The notes under the pieces were generated by a model that was not told the origin of the DNA, did not search any database, and saw only the letters and a program-made list of their open reading frames with translations. From NCBI GenBank assembly GCA_946902985.2, contig OX336389.2, positions 337,750,444 to 337,814,443 of the forward strand: a stretch of DNA of 64,000 nt, in the 5' to 3' direction. A program made the translations under genes and the position numbers. Each line of letters starts with the position of its first letter. The first letter of the stretch is position 1. Positions 41,316 through 53,500 of this stretch are shown here, piece by piece. This DNA is from Meconema thalassinum (lineage: Eukaryota > Arthropoda > Insecta > Orthoptera > Tettigoniidae).

Positions 41316-43239
41316 AACACAACGTTCAATCGTCGCAAATATTCTTGCATAGATCGTTGAAACAAAATTATAAAACATGAAGTCAGTGTTTTATAGGATA
41401 TAAGATCTTCTCCTTAATATCTTCTCCCTAATTAATTTTCTCCTTACGATATAATTCCCAATACTATTATTTCCAAACGAAAATATTAATGGATTTAAGG
41501 AAACATTCTGAAATTCAAAATCAAAAATTCCTAAATTGTTCTTCAAAAATTCCCATCCAAATCGTAGTTGAAAATGACGAATATTAAAATAGTTAAAATA
41601 ATTTATGGATCACGATATTTCATGAGATATCCAACTCGAATTTAAATTCAATGAATTATTAAAACATGGTGAAATGGTATGCTCCAAAATACTGTCAAAC
41701 TACAACTAACTACAGATAATGAAATCTTCTTCTACCTTTGCCGATTCTAGATGATCTTTAGGTATAGGGGATACCGTAATGTACTGCATTATCCCTCCTG
41801 GTAAATCTTCTGTCTTCAATCTCCTCCAGCCATACGAACTGCATTCTCGGATCTCGAACTGCATTCTCCTGGGCTCTGGATTCGAATTGGACGAGTTTTC
41901 AACCATTGGACTGGGTTCTCCCTATTCCCATCATCTTCGTCCCTTCTAGGCGCGGATCTAGATGATCTCTTCTTCTCCATTTAAAGTGGATGATCATATC
42001 TGTGTAGTTTCGTTCGAATTTCTTCATAATTTCGAATTTTTGCAATAGTTACTCCAAGTATTCTCTCCCTCTCAGTACATTGTGTTCCTTGCGCATGGTC
42101 TCTGAACCTTCATCTCAACCTCGGCATCGTAGAAATACACCGTTCCTCTTAACATCGGAATATCTGACATAGCGGAAATTAATTAGATGTAATAATTTCT
42201 CTATTATATTTCTCGTAGCTAATATTTGTAGAATCACGTTGTTTTATAATTATGTTGCGTGATATCGCTGCTGTATTTGGTAAATACTATTTGTCTCAGC
42301 AATGTAGAATAATTTTATGATGAGCGCAATGTTTGTAGATCACTTCTTAAGATCGTTCTCTGCAGAATACTGGCATAACATACAGTATTTTAGTTGCTGC
42401 GTTAATAATTAGTAAACTTAAATTCAAACAGTCGAAGTATATTTACTGCAGTTTATTTTATAATACCGAACACAATACTAAAATTTCACTTCTATAAACA
42501 CATATTTCAATTACTGTCTCTTTCCAGTCTATTTTCAAAGTTACTTCACTTGAAGTCCGACCGTATAATATTCTGACCGACACTCACGTCACAAACTCGG
42601 TTATGTTTCCAAGTTACGGACATGAAATACCCCACTCTGGGCTCGAACTGAAAAGCACGTCTTGTCAACTCGACGTTCGACAATCAAGGAAGCCACGAAT
42701 GCTGTCCAGCATCTCACACCTTAGTTCTCAATTCAGTGCCATTTCGTAAGTCGCGGGAATCCTTGGCGGTGCTTTATAAAATGATCACATTCCTTGTACA
42801 ACATATTTCAACTTCCTCACAAAAATAAAGAGCATGCTTTCTGCATGTTTCCGTATGTAGTAATGTTCAATAATTCTACTTGCAGTAATTATTTCCTTAA
42901 ATCACACACTTCATGAGGAGTTTTCCATTCAATAACCTCTTCTCCGATTGGTCACTTTCTTCCTTGCGACAACCCAATCACATTATTTTTAGCTTTAGTT
43001 GACAAGAAAAGTTCGCGCTATAATTGAGACACCTGCCAAGGCCACCTACTAGACACCTCCCTTCACGGCACTCCATTGTTCCTTCGCAATCCAGCTCTCA
43101 CCCCTTGTCTTCAACCACGTGACTCGCTCACTCCGCCACCAAACAGGTTCATGGTGCATGTTCCAGACATTAAATTTGCATGCTAATGCTAGGACTGGGT
43201 TGATGAAATTTTCTCCAACACGATATTAAAATTCGGGGT
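41316..43239. other. Unannotated non-coding DNA
   Basis: AT-rich sequence without a convincing frame, tandem repeat or recognisable element. Confidence 0.4.
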
Positions 43240-43400
43240 CAGTACCTAATTGAAGGCTACGGCCGCTTCCTACCCAAATCCTACCTCAATTACAAATACG
43301 TACACTACTACAGACATCACAATGACACAGGTTATCAGGCAAATTCTAAACACACCCATGTACACGGGGCTACATGACCACATGGCAACAATTATTATTA
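43240..43400 (+). repeat. SINE (family 1) 3' fragment
   Basis: 'gaaggctacggccgcttcct', 'actactacagacatcacaat' and 'acacaggttatcaggcaaat' match the 3' part of the SINE at 31005-31345. The tRNA-related head is absent. Confidence 0.7.
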
Positions 43401-43476
43401 TTTTAGGCTTTTCATTATTATGATTATGTCGGATTATATATTTTTTTGTTTTAGGCAAGGATGTCACGATATAGTG

Positions 43477-46400
43477 AACCCGCTGAGCTACGGTTCATGT
43501 GATATTTTTGTGACGGAATAATTATTATGGGATGTAGTACTTTTGAACATACCCAGAATACCACGTGGAGCAGAGAGCTCATGCTATACTCTTTGAAGTA
43601 GCGCTCAATTGCATTTTTGACGTTGGAGGTCTTGTTAATCACTTTTATCCTTTCATAAGACTCAGAATATTCTAATTCGTCATTCTGTATTATTGAATCA
43701 TTTTGGTGAATGATTATTACGTTTTTGGTAAGGTATAACACTTGCACATACGCAAGGAGCTACGAAAGTAGTCGCTCAATGACTTTGTTTTGGCGACCTA
43801 CTTCCGAGTGAAAGTCAGTGACGACACTACATCTGGAGATCTGACGCCAGACAGGCGTGTTTCGAGTATCCGTCCGTCGCGACGTGGACATTATAAATAT
43901 TTTTGTGCTCAAGTGAGCATCCGACTGCATCGTGTGTTGAAAATAACTATACTAACGTTGTCACACATTGTGGACATATTATTGTTCTACGAAAGGCCAT
44001 ATTAGGCAATATTTTCTACAAACTGTAATTGGTGCCATACGCCAGATATTTTTCCCACGTGTAAGTGGAAGGGCAAAGTGCCACGCCGAAAATATAAGAG
44101 TTATCGTCTGATAATTGTGCCAAGACGACGTGATTATTACTGCCAACGATCACAACATTATTGCTACGGAAATTCTGAATTGAAAATATCAATTTTATCG
44201 CGGATGCCACGTGATTGATAAAACGTGATACAATTGCACGTGCTAACATGCAAAGCATCGCATCGTGTTGAATCTTGAGGATCAACAGGCTGAAAACTAC
44301 AAAATACTGTGGAGAACACTATTATTTGCATCGTCCACAATAATCACGCCAAAACGCCGAGAGGAACGAGATATTTCGACATTTTCGACATCATGCAAGA
44401 CATTGAACTTTTCCACGCCATGGTGAAGAAGACGATTATGGGCTAATACCATTCCGGTATGAGGGGGACGTCGTGATGGAGACCACCAGCTTGATGGAAC
44501 GTCAGGATGCCGAGGACGCAGACGAAGGAACGTGGATGCCGACTTCCAGGCACATTCCAGACCTTTTTGGGAGACCATCATCCGGAGGCGAACGAACCCT
44601 GGTTGCTTGGGAGGTCCAGATTGGTGAATCCGTGGAGGACAGGACCATGCTGGAGAGCCAAGCAGAGTTTTTCGCGACCCTGGTCGATGAATGTCTGAGC
44701 CGATGTGAGAGCTACCAAAAGTCGTGAGTTTGGGCACCTTTTCTTTTGTAATAGTCCGCGGTGGTATATTTAGATATCGTAGTTTTTTTGGTGAATCAAC
44801 AGCACTTATGTGTCAGCCATTTGCTAGGTAGGGTTGTAATTAGTATAATTGTTGTTTATTTCAGTCATTGTGAGTCACCCTGTGGGGTAGACCAGTTTTG
44901 GTTAACCCTGGTGCCGTCCTGATGGACGTCGTACCACGTTATAGCCGACCCACTGCCAAACATGACTGTAATCATTTGCAGCTATTTTGCTCAGCCATGT
45001 GTAGGATATTTATCCGTGGTTTCATTCAGATGTCATCGTCACTTTATTTAACTGCAATCTTTGCAACCAGTCTGTTGAGACTTATGACCGATAGGTCGTA
45101 TCGTTAGGAAACCAACTGTAGTTTCCAGTTTTATAAAAATATGCTGTATTTTCATTTTTGAAAGCGCTCAGAAGCCAATTTATAGTCAGATACTGACAGA
45201 TTTATTATTTTGGAGAAAGTGTAGATGTCAAGCATCGAACTAAGTGCACTATCGCATCATTATGCAGGTCTAGAGTTGCAGATCTGTGCCATATTTATCA
45301 ATTTGTTACTACTTTGTTTCTGTCATGAGGACACAGGTGTTAATGTTATACTGAGAACTTAATAAGTGTTATATCTTTGATGAGCAAAGAAGCTCGTGAG
45401 ACATGCTGTTATGTCTGTGATTTACTATTCTTTGAAATGAAGGACTGCGATACTTTATTGTACAGTTAAATTGTAACGTGTTTAGCACACGGATTCTATT
45501 AGGTTTTTGAACCAAGCATATGCTAAGAGTGACAAGGCCAAATATTACGGTATTATATAATGTTAAAACTAGCCGGCCTTGCCTGTTGAAAAATGTGGTC
45601 AGTGAAGGACTGCAATTTGTGAAGTTGTCACCAATAAACTGGTTTGTTGACCCAGTAACCTTGAAAACAAATGCTTGAAAGCGAGACAGAACTACGATAA
45701 CATAGGACAGAATGTTGATTTCATTCATCTCTTTCTTTCAAAGCAGCTATTGCTCATGAAACCCAGTGTTTCTTACTGTATTTTTGTTCATTTGTTTTTC
45801 TTGGATTTTCATACTGTTAGTTAGATATTTTGCTGCGAGGAATGTCATTTCGACATGTCCAGGGTTGTCAGGTTTCTTTATGGATTGTTGGCGATCCTCT
45901 TGAGAGAGGCAAATTATAATGAAGGCAAATTGGTTATTAAATGCGAGGTTTTTGCCGCAGGTAACCCATGATATTATGTGCCTTGAGTGAGTAAGACGTG
46001 CCATTGTTGTAAGTCGCGCATCTGTTGTTGTTATGAGGCATTATTATGAGAGTTGTTGAAAGCGAGGTATTTACCGCTGATAACTCGTGTTATTGTGAGT
46101 CCGAGCCGAGTTTGCTCGTTGAGTTTTCCGACTATTGAGTCGATGTTTTGCTGCGGGAGAATGATCTTTAGAAGACTACTCCTTGTCAGGCCTTTGTCAG
46201 AATACGCCATAAACCTACGGAAGGAACATAAACCGACATAATAAACATCATCCGCATAATTGTTTTAAACAAGATCTAACTAACATATTGTTTCCATTTA
46301 AACTTTGACATTCTTACATTTGAACCTGCTGACATGGCCGTGCAGATGAAGGGATTTCCTTTATTGGACACGACGAAGACTGTAGACATTTTTGTTGTGA

Positions 46401-47938
46401 CCTGGCGCACACATGAACCATTAGTTCATAGTGTGTGGAGCGCAGGCCATGTGATTGTCAGACGTGGTTTTAACTACGCTATCACCGACATTACTATCAA
46501 GCTAGATGACAATGGTTTACAAAGAGTTAACCATGGGGCAGGAAGGCATTATAATAAAAACTGTGTTGTACTATAATTATTGATGTCATGAAACTGTATT
46601 TTTTTCCCCATGTTACCTTTATTGCGTGCTATTTAGCACATGATTGTTGATTAGATTAATTGTTTTAAATGGCTGTACACTTAGCTTTGTATTGTAACTG
46701 TTTTGCTATTACGGACGTCACCGCCGTAACTTTGAATGTTAACTGATAGGACTTAGCTAGAAAAGTTAAATGTAAATGTGGAAATGGTACCACCATAACT
46801 TAGCTTTGCTTTGCTCCTTCACTTAAATGTAACTTCATATTAGCTTGATCATGTAACTTGTATTAGGGATTTTGCGTCGTACCATTTACCCAGCGTTGTT
46901 GCTGTTGCTTACTTATTGTGTATTAGATCTTTCGCGAGGGTTCATGTAACTTCATTGTTAGGGACTTGAACTTTTATTATCATTAACTTTTAGCTTGCGG
47001 ATTAGCCGAATATAACCCTCCGAACTAGGATAGGGGTTTGTGGAAATCTACAATAAATTTTCACGGTGTTTTACATAAGCCTGGATGTTTAATTCCACAG
47101 TCTATTTTTTGAGGTGAACCTTTCCTTAGGCCATCTTTGACCACCGCAACCATGTACCACGCTCCCCGTGGACTATAGAACCTCGTGCCGCATTGGCCTA
47201 TCGTTAGGAAGTTCACCTGATCCTCACGGCAAACTTTTAAAGGTCCGACGGGGGAGATGTTAGGAGAGTCATCGCGGTTGTTGGCTATCCCGACAGCTTT
47301 ACCGGAGGACTTCTGAAGGTCACTCACAAATATGTGCCGTTGCCACCCGGCTGACGGTCACATAAAATGGCGGCCCAACTAATGAGGCTACGAAGTTGAC
47401 ATGGTGCACGGTGTTAACGTGGAATCCGACGTATAGGTCGCACATAAATTGGCTCCCTATACGTGGGGAGAGACGTTGACATGGTAACACATTGATTGAC
47501 TCCCTATACATGGAGCCAGATGTCAACATGGTGATCATCAGATGGCGCCCTGTATATTTTCTTATGCCGATATTTAGGAGGATCTTAATATTTGAATAAT
47601 GGTAAATTGACAGGACTGGGACGAACTTAGAAAGTCGTACTGCAGATCAATAGACCGCATGGCATTCATATTTGATAGAAGACCATGGGGTGAGGTTTTT
47701 ATATTGAATAAATGAAAGATAGGGATTTTCTTTGATGATGCCTCATCCTAAGTAAATGTAATACTTTGCTTTGCTCACCGTTGTATTAGTAAATGTAGAA
47801 GCACTTAGTTTGCATACTCCAGCTGTACTCGTGACATTTATTAAGTCGAAACAAGCTTTATACCACCACGTTACTATCATAGCTGTAAGTTTCCATCATG
47901 ATTGATCCCTCGTTTCTCTCAATATAAATTCTTGTCAA
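43477..47938 (+). other. Gypsy LTR and leader, copy 1
   Basis: 4.46 kb upstream of gag, repeated at 54957-59417. It includes a TATA-like tataaata at 43892-43899 (a start site near 43925 would give a U3 of ~430-450 nt) and AATAAA at 45633 and 47052. Two primer-binding-site candidates resemble the tRNA-Lys type: tggcggcccaac at 47368 and tggcgccc at 47543. The 3' LTR limit cannot be set because the following leader is also duplicated. Short open frames on both strands (84 aa at 44473-44727 +, 80 aa at 46334-46576 +) have no recognised family. Confidence 0.6.
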
Positions 47939-50539
47939 ATGGATGAGGATATGATTCGCAGAGTGTTCGCTGAGATGTTGGCAGGTGTCAACGCTAACCT
48001 CCAACAACTTACTAGTGACTTGAGTGTGAATACACAAGCCTTAGAGGTTAATTCACAAGCTATTGACAATGTTAGACAGGAAGTAGGTGATGTAAATGGT
48101 CATGTGGACCAGGTCAGGCAGAACCTCGAGATAAACACTCAGTCTGTTGACAATGTCAGGCAGAACCTTGAGGTAAATACCCAATCAATTAATGAAGTAC
48201 GTTTAGATTTAGAGATAAACACCCGTACTGTTAAAGACGTTAGGACCGATCTAACGAAGGTCAGGGCCGAAATGGACTCGTACAGGGTAGAAGCGAAAAA
48301 TGACTTAACGGCAGGTTTGGCAGCGGTAAGGATAGACGTGATTCGTCACCACCAGGAGGCAAGCCAGCGCGTAGACACATTAACGGAAGAAATGAATAGG
48401 GCAAGACAGGATGTGCAAACCCGACTCGAGGAGCACACGGCTCAAATTCAGACCGCTATAAATAAAGTACAGTTAGACGTCCAAGCTGATATCGAGCACA
48501 CCAGAGAAGAATTTGGGACTAGGCTGAATCACGTAGAAGGTTTTATGGACAACGTAAAAAAGGATATGGCTACCATGAACCTAGGACTGGTATTAATGAG
48601 AGGTGCAGCTAACGCCGTTAATAACAACGTGAAGACCATCGTGGATAACATGCTTGAGGTTAGGGAGGAACTTAATTCTAACCGGAAAGACATCGCGGAA
48701 CTAAAAGAAACTGTCACAGGCTTACGTGATACTGTAGATGTGCACAGGGAGGAGCACAAAGTCGACCTGATGATGTTGAGAGGCGAATTCGTGGAGCATA
48801 AAACTACAGTCGACGCCAATGTAAATGGAGTCAAGGATGATATCAACCATATCCAGAGTAACGTATCTCAGGTTGAGGGCGAAATTGCAACATTGCAGAA
48901 AAAGATTGAGGAAATAACGATTATTGATAGGCTCGAGTTGAGTCGTAACCTCAAATCAGCTATTCGTGAGGTGGACCAAAATCTCAAAGGTAAAGTTGAA
49001 CGAATCGAGTTGCAACTAAATGATTTAGGGAGCAAAGTCGCCAACAGGAATATACAAGAATTAGAAGTCATCGAGGAGAGGCTCGACAGGTTAGAAGCAC
49101 TTCCGAGGGGAGTAGATTTGCAACCGCCGATGGGAAATACACGTGAAACGCCGGAATTTTGGACTAGTAATGTACAGTCAAGTGTACATGCCGATACACG
49201 ACCTTGGCAGTTTAATGCAACAGCGCCAAGCCAGACGTTAAATTACGATGCTAACCCGTTCAGACCAGCTATAAATAGACTGGATCCTGAAACTAACACG
49301 CCGTCAAACAACTACATGCAGAATACATACCGTACTGCTAATACTCAGGGTAATGTCACAGTGATAAGGTCAAGGGAAGAGCAACCCGCTAAATTCACTG
49401 GCACAGGAAGCGGAGTGACTCCTGTAGAATTTCTCACGAACGTCGAGAGCTATTTACGAGACACACTCGTAACTCCTGAAAGAGAACTTCGAGTTATTGA
49501 ACGTCTTCTGGATGGACAAGCAGCAACTTGGTATCGGGCTTTTAAATATTCATTCTCCGGGTATCAAGACTTTAAAGAAGCACTACTGAGGACGTATTGG
49601 TCGAGTGACGTTCAGCAAAGTATAAGGGCTGAAATGTACACTCGCCGATACTGTTCCAACATGCCAACTCGCTACGCAAATTACTTTGCAACCCAGCTTG
49701 CTAAATTGAGAAATCTTCAGCCTCCTTTATCGGAGCAGGATTTAGTGAATACCATAGTATGGCAATACCCAGCCGACGTGCAAAGAGTACTAATCGCTGC
49801 AGGGGCGACGCCATTTCAACAGTGTGATCAGATATTACGACGTCTTGATGCTAACGCGGAGCAATTTCCAACTCACCGTCAACAGAAGGTTGACAGGCGT
49901 GAAGAGCGTCACGTTAACGTCACGACTGTGGACAAAGTTAGCCAGACACAAGAAGCATCACAGAACTCTGGGAATCCTCGGCCAGAATACAACAATGAAT
50001 ACCGCCGTAACTGGAGAGAGTGTAGTAATACTCCATATTCAAGGAACCAGAGAGACGACAATAGAACATATTGGAATCGTAGGTTCGATAATGGGGCGAG
50101 CGACAACCGTCGTCACGACAATAACCGTCGAGGGAATCAGGAAGGTCCGTCAGGAAGAGGAAGGATCCGGCGAGACTACAGGTATAACGGAGGTTACCAA
50201 CGAGGACGTGATCCACGTTACCATCCGGACCGTGACTGGGAAGGGAGAGCGCGCGAGAGCCGCGAGTACCTCCAGCAATTGAGAGAGAGCCAAAATAGAG
50301 AAGAGGGAGAAAGGAACCCTACTTCGAGGGAAGAAAGAAATGTGACGTCAGAGGCAGGACAGAACCAGCCTGGTACCTCTAGTCACAACAAAGGAAAAAA
50401 AAACGCCGAAAGATTAAGACAGTCTAGTTTGGCTGAGCACAGAGTGACGGCAGATATTTTACTCTGGGAGCCCATCCAACAGGATTTACTCGACGAACGA
50501 CGAACCACAGTTATGAGCCATCACGTTTACCCAAAATAG
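47939..50539 (+). CDS. gag: Gypsy Gag, 866 aa, with long coiled coil
   Basis: Intact frame from ATG 47939 (MDEDMIRRVFAEM). Residues ~25-110 repeat with a 14-residue period (QNLEINTQSVDNVR, QNLEVNTQSINEVR, LDLEINTRTVKDVR), i.e. two heptads. Predicted coiled coil continues to ~390. Residues ~490-640 are the capsid-type retrotransposon Gag domain (TPVEFLTNVESYL, GQAATWYRAFKYSF, YANYFATQLAKLR). The tail (~680-800) is rich in Arg/Gly/Asn/Tyr and would bind RNA; no CCHC knuckle is present. It is longer than usual for the family because of the coiled coil. It differs from the copy-2 protein at 7 positions. Pol is expressed by -1 frameshifting at its end. Confidence 0.92.
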   Translation: MDEDMIRRVFAEMLAGVNANLQQLTSDLSVNTQALEVNSQAIDNVRQEVGDVNGHVDQVRQNLEINTQSVDNVRQNLEVNTQSINEVRLDLEINTRTVKDVRTDLTKVRAEMDSYRVEAKNDLTAGLAAVRIDVIRHHQEASQRVDTLTEEMNRARQDVQTRLEEHTAQIQTAINKVQLDVQADIEHTREEFGTRLNHVEGFMDNVKKDMATMNLGLVLMRGAANAVNNNVKTIVDNMLEVREELNSNRKDIAELKETVTGLRDTVDVHREEHKVDLMMLRGEFVEHKTTVDANVNGVKDDINHIQSNVSQVEGEIATLQKKIEEITIIDRLELSRNLKSAIREVDQNLKGKVERIELQLNDLGSKVANRNIQELEVIEERLDRLEALPRGVDLQPPMGNTRETPEFWTSNVQSSVHADTRPWQFNATAPSQTLNYDANPFRPAINRLDPETNTPSNNYMQNTYRTANTQGNVTVIRSREEQPAKFTGTGSGVTPVEFLTNVESYLRDTLVTPERELRVIERLLDGQAATWYRAFKYSFSGYQDFKEALLRTYWSSDVQQSIRAEMYTRRYCSNMPTRYANYFATQLAKLRNLQPPLSEQDLVNTIVWQYPADVQRVLIAAGATPFQQCDQILRRLDANAEQFPTHRQQKVDRREERHVNVTTVDKVSQTQEASQNSGNPRPEYNNEYRRNWRECSNTPYSRNQRDDNRTYWNRRFDNGASDNRRHDNNRRGNQEGPSGRGRIRRDYRYNGGYQRGRDPRYHPDRDWEGRARESREYLQQLRESQNREEGERNPTSREERNVTSEAGQNQPGTSSHNKGKKNAERLRQSSLAEHRVTADILLWEPIQQDLLDERRTTVMSHHVYPK
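50530..50536 (+). promoter_or_regulatory. -1 ribosomal frameshift site, copy 1
   Basis: The heptamer C CCA AAA fits X XXY YYZ in the gag frame and is followed directly by the gag stop TAG. Shifting by -1 gives ATA GTA GCC..., leading in the open pol frame to the protease motif LIDTGA. A downstream stimulatory structure was not worked out. Confidence 0.75.
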
Positions 50540-53500
50540 TAGCCACTCTCAATGGATGCAGTGTTATAATTCTGATCGATACTGGCGCAATGATCAGTGT
50601 AATCTCTGCAGATTGCTATGCTAAGTTGAAGGCTAACTCTGAGGTGACAGAGTTGCCTGTTTCCGCTATTCGTGTCAGAGGAGTGATACCTGACCGGGTT
50701 GTGACGTGCAAGATACAGGTTTTGTGCACATTGAGAATCACAAGCCACGTGTATTTGCACGAATTCTTAGTTATGAAAGGTTTGCATCATGATGTCATAC
50801 TAGGGGCTGATTTCATGAGGAAGTATGACGTATTATCAACATGGGACGCAATACTGTCGAATTTAAACCGAACGAACCTATAGAGATGAACCTTGTGGTA
50901 GATGAACCGGAATTCCTGTCCGAAGTCGACGTTGTCGAGCAACTTAATAGCAAGGAAACACTTGATGCCGACGGAGAGGCAGGATTAATATCCACAACCA
51001 TGCAAGAGAATATGGCTACTACACTAAATGAATATTGGGACATATTCGATACTGCTCCTGGCGAAATTATGAATTATGAATATGACCTCATTTTATTAGA
51101 CGACTCTCCATTTCAGAAGAAAATTTACCCGATTGCTGAAAAACCCCGCGAGGAAGCTGCAAGGAAGGTCCATGAGATGGAAGTAGCAGGCACGATTAAG
51201 AAGTCACCGACTCCTTTTCTGAATCCAATTATACCTGTGGTTAAGGTTGATGGAAGTTTGAGGCTTTGTCTCGACGCAAGGGCTTTAAACGAACGCCTGG
51301 CTCCCGAGCACGACAGACCGCCTAAGATTAGGGACATCCTTAGGAAGTTTAAAGGGAAGAAAATTTTCTCATCATTGGACCTTGTACAATCATATTATCA
51401 CATCTGATCACTTTTGTGATACTTTCAATGTTTAGCTTGGCCCATTTGTCGGTCAAATTTTATTTCTTGTTACCGAGATCCCCGAATGGTAATTATTTCT
51501 TTACCAATGTATTAATTGCTTAAACCATATGCATAATCTTGTTATCAATCACTTATTCATAGATATTATAGTTCTCACCTCGAGTGTTTCAGTCGCTCGC
51601 TACCTCAAGCGTCCTCACTCCCGACATACAGGACATCTACTGGTTGATCCACTGTCCGCTGAGTAGTGTCGACTGACGTCACCCAGACTTTCGTTCGACC
51701 AATGGCAGGTCTTTGTCCAGTCGGGCGATCTCCAGCTTCGAGAGGGTTCCATGATCCCTATTTAAGACGCCACTTGCTGGCGTTCTTCACCACTTCTGAT
51801 CAACCGCCACTTCTGATCAACCGCCACTTCTGATTACTTCAACCTGCTGGTCACCGCTACTGCATCTCATGACACCATCGCTAGTCTCTACGCTACCTAG
51901 CAGTTACGTCACGAGATCTGCACCATGACGTATTACTCAAGATGGCAAGACTAATTGCCAGCTGTTGTACTCTTCACCTTCACCTTAGATGGGATACTTT
52001 GAATCATCTTTCGAAATACTGCTGGATCATCACTTGGAAGCTATAAATGTCATTCCTTCTCAAGAAAAGAAGAGAGAGTTGACATTTTATCAATGGTGCA
52101 CATATCTCTAGGCCATGTACGCCTCCTTCTAATCAAACCGTGAGGACTTTTAAATCAACGTGTGCTAGCTGGAACTTTTAAGGAGCTGGCTCTTCAAAGA
52201 TAAGTTTACTTTTATGAAGAACTTATATCATACCAGTTATTTTACACTCTTAATCATTTTTTATGGTTCTCTCTTTTTATAAAGTGCATCCCTTTTTTTA
52301 TGTTTAAGCTCAACTTCTCTCCAATCAAGCAAGCTTGTTTCATGGACCTTTCTTTAATCTGGGTTTCTGTCATCAGGCCCTCACACTTTGCTACATTTAT
52401 AATTGTTCATTTCTGAGATAAGCACTTAAGTGCAATTTGTTTATTGGTTATAAATGTATTATTAGAAATAAAAATTGTTAATGTATTGCTACCTACATTG
52501 GTTTTCTAGTCACGTATTTCATGCCCACTACCCCGCACCGCTTCAGTCTAATTTTCTTGACCACAGTAGTTATTTTGTCCAGGCTTTCGCCTGATGCGTT
52601 TCGTTCTCCCGTATGGGGAAGTTTTAGGGCAGAACTTATTCTCCAACATCAAACTGTCCGAGCATACTCAGAAGTACACTGGCTTCTTATTTGATCAAAC
52701 CACCTATGTCTTCTGCAAGTTACCATTTGGTTTGAAGAATGCTGGAGCTGCTTTGATTAGAGCACTAGATGCTAAGTTAGCTCCAGAGGTAAAAGAGAAA
52801 GTAATATGTTATGTGGACGACATAATCATCGCTTCTGAAACAGAGGAAGAGCATTTGGCTACCCTACGCCTTGTTTTTGAAAATCTTCGACAGGCCAATT
52901 TCAAGGTCAAGTTTGATAAGTGCAGATTTCTCCAAAGAGAAGTAAATTTTGTTGGACATATTATTAATGGAGATGGATATCGACCGAATCCAGCAAAAAT
53001 CAGAACTGTCGCCGCTTTTCCAACGCCAACCCGTGTGAACCACGTGAGACAATTTTTGGGAATACTGCAATTTTTGGCTGCTCATTGTGAGCGATACTCA
53101 GAGACTGTTGCACCACTTCAAAGTCTGCTGAAAAAGAACTGTAGATGGAATTGGAATGATGAGTGTGAGACAGCATTCCAGAAGGCTAAGCAGATGCTAG
53201 CGAATTCTATCCAGTTGGAATAGCCTGATTATTCACGCAATTTCATTCTTGAAACAGACGCATCAGCCATTGGTATTGGAGCTATATTATTTCAGGAGGA
53301 CGATGATAAGAAACGTCACTACATCGCTTTCTTGAGCAGACGTTTAAGAGCTCACGAATCTCACTATTTTACAACAGAAATAGAAGCACTAGCCGTCGTC
53401 TATGCATTAGAGTACTGGCAGAAACTTTTGATAGGCCAGAATATTGTCGTAAGAACCGATCACCACGCTTTGACCTTCATCCTACGAACAAGACTGGCAA

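Noticed and set aside
44297..44737. 146-codon reverse-strand frame in the Gypsy leader (and its copy at 55777)
   Set aside because: No recognisable family; lies opposite other open frames in LTR/leader DNA and is conserved only because the whole unit is duplicated.
46334..46576. 80-codon frame in the Gypsy leader as a host or accessory gene
   Set aside because: No motif and no similarity recognised; conservation explained by the recent duplication.
48529..49071. Reverse-strand frames opposite gag
   Set aside because: Shadows of the well-supported gag frame with Ser/Thr/Leu-rich composition typical of antisense translation.
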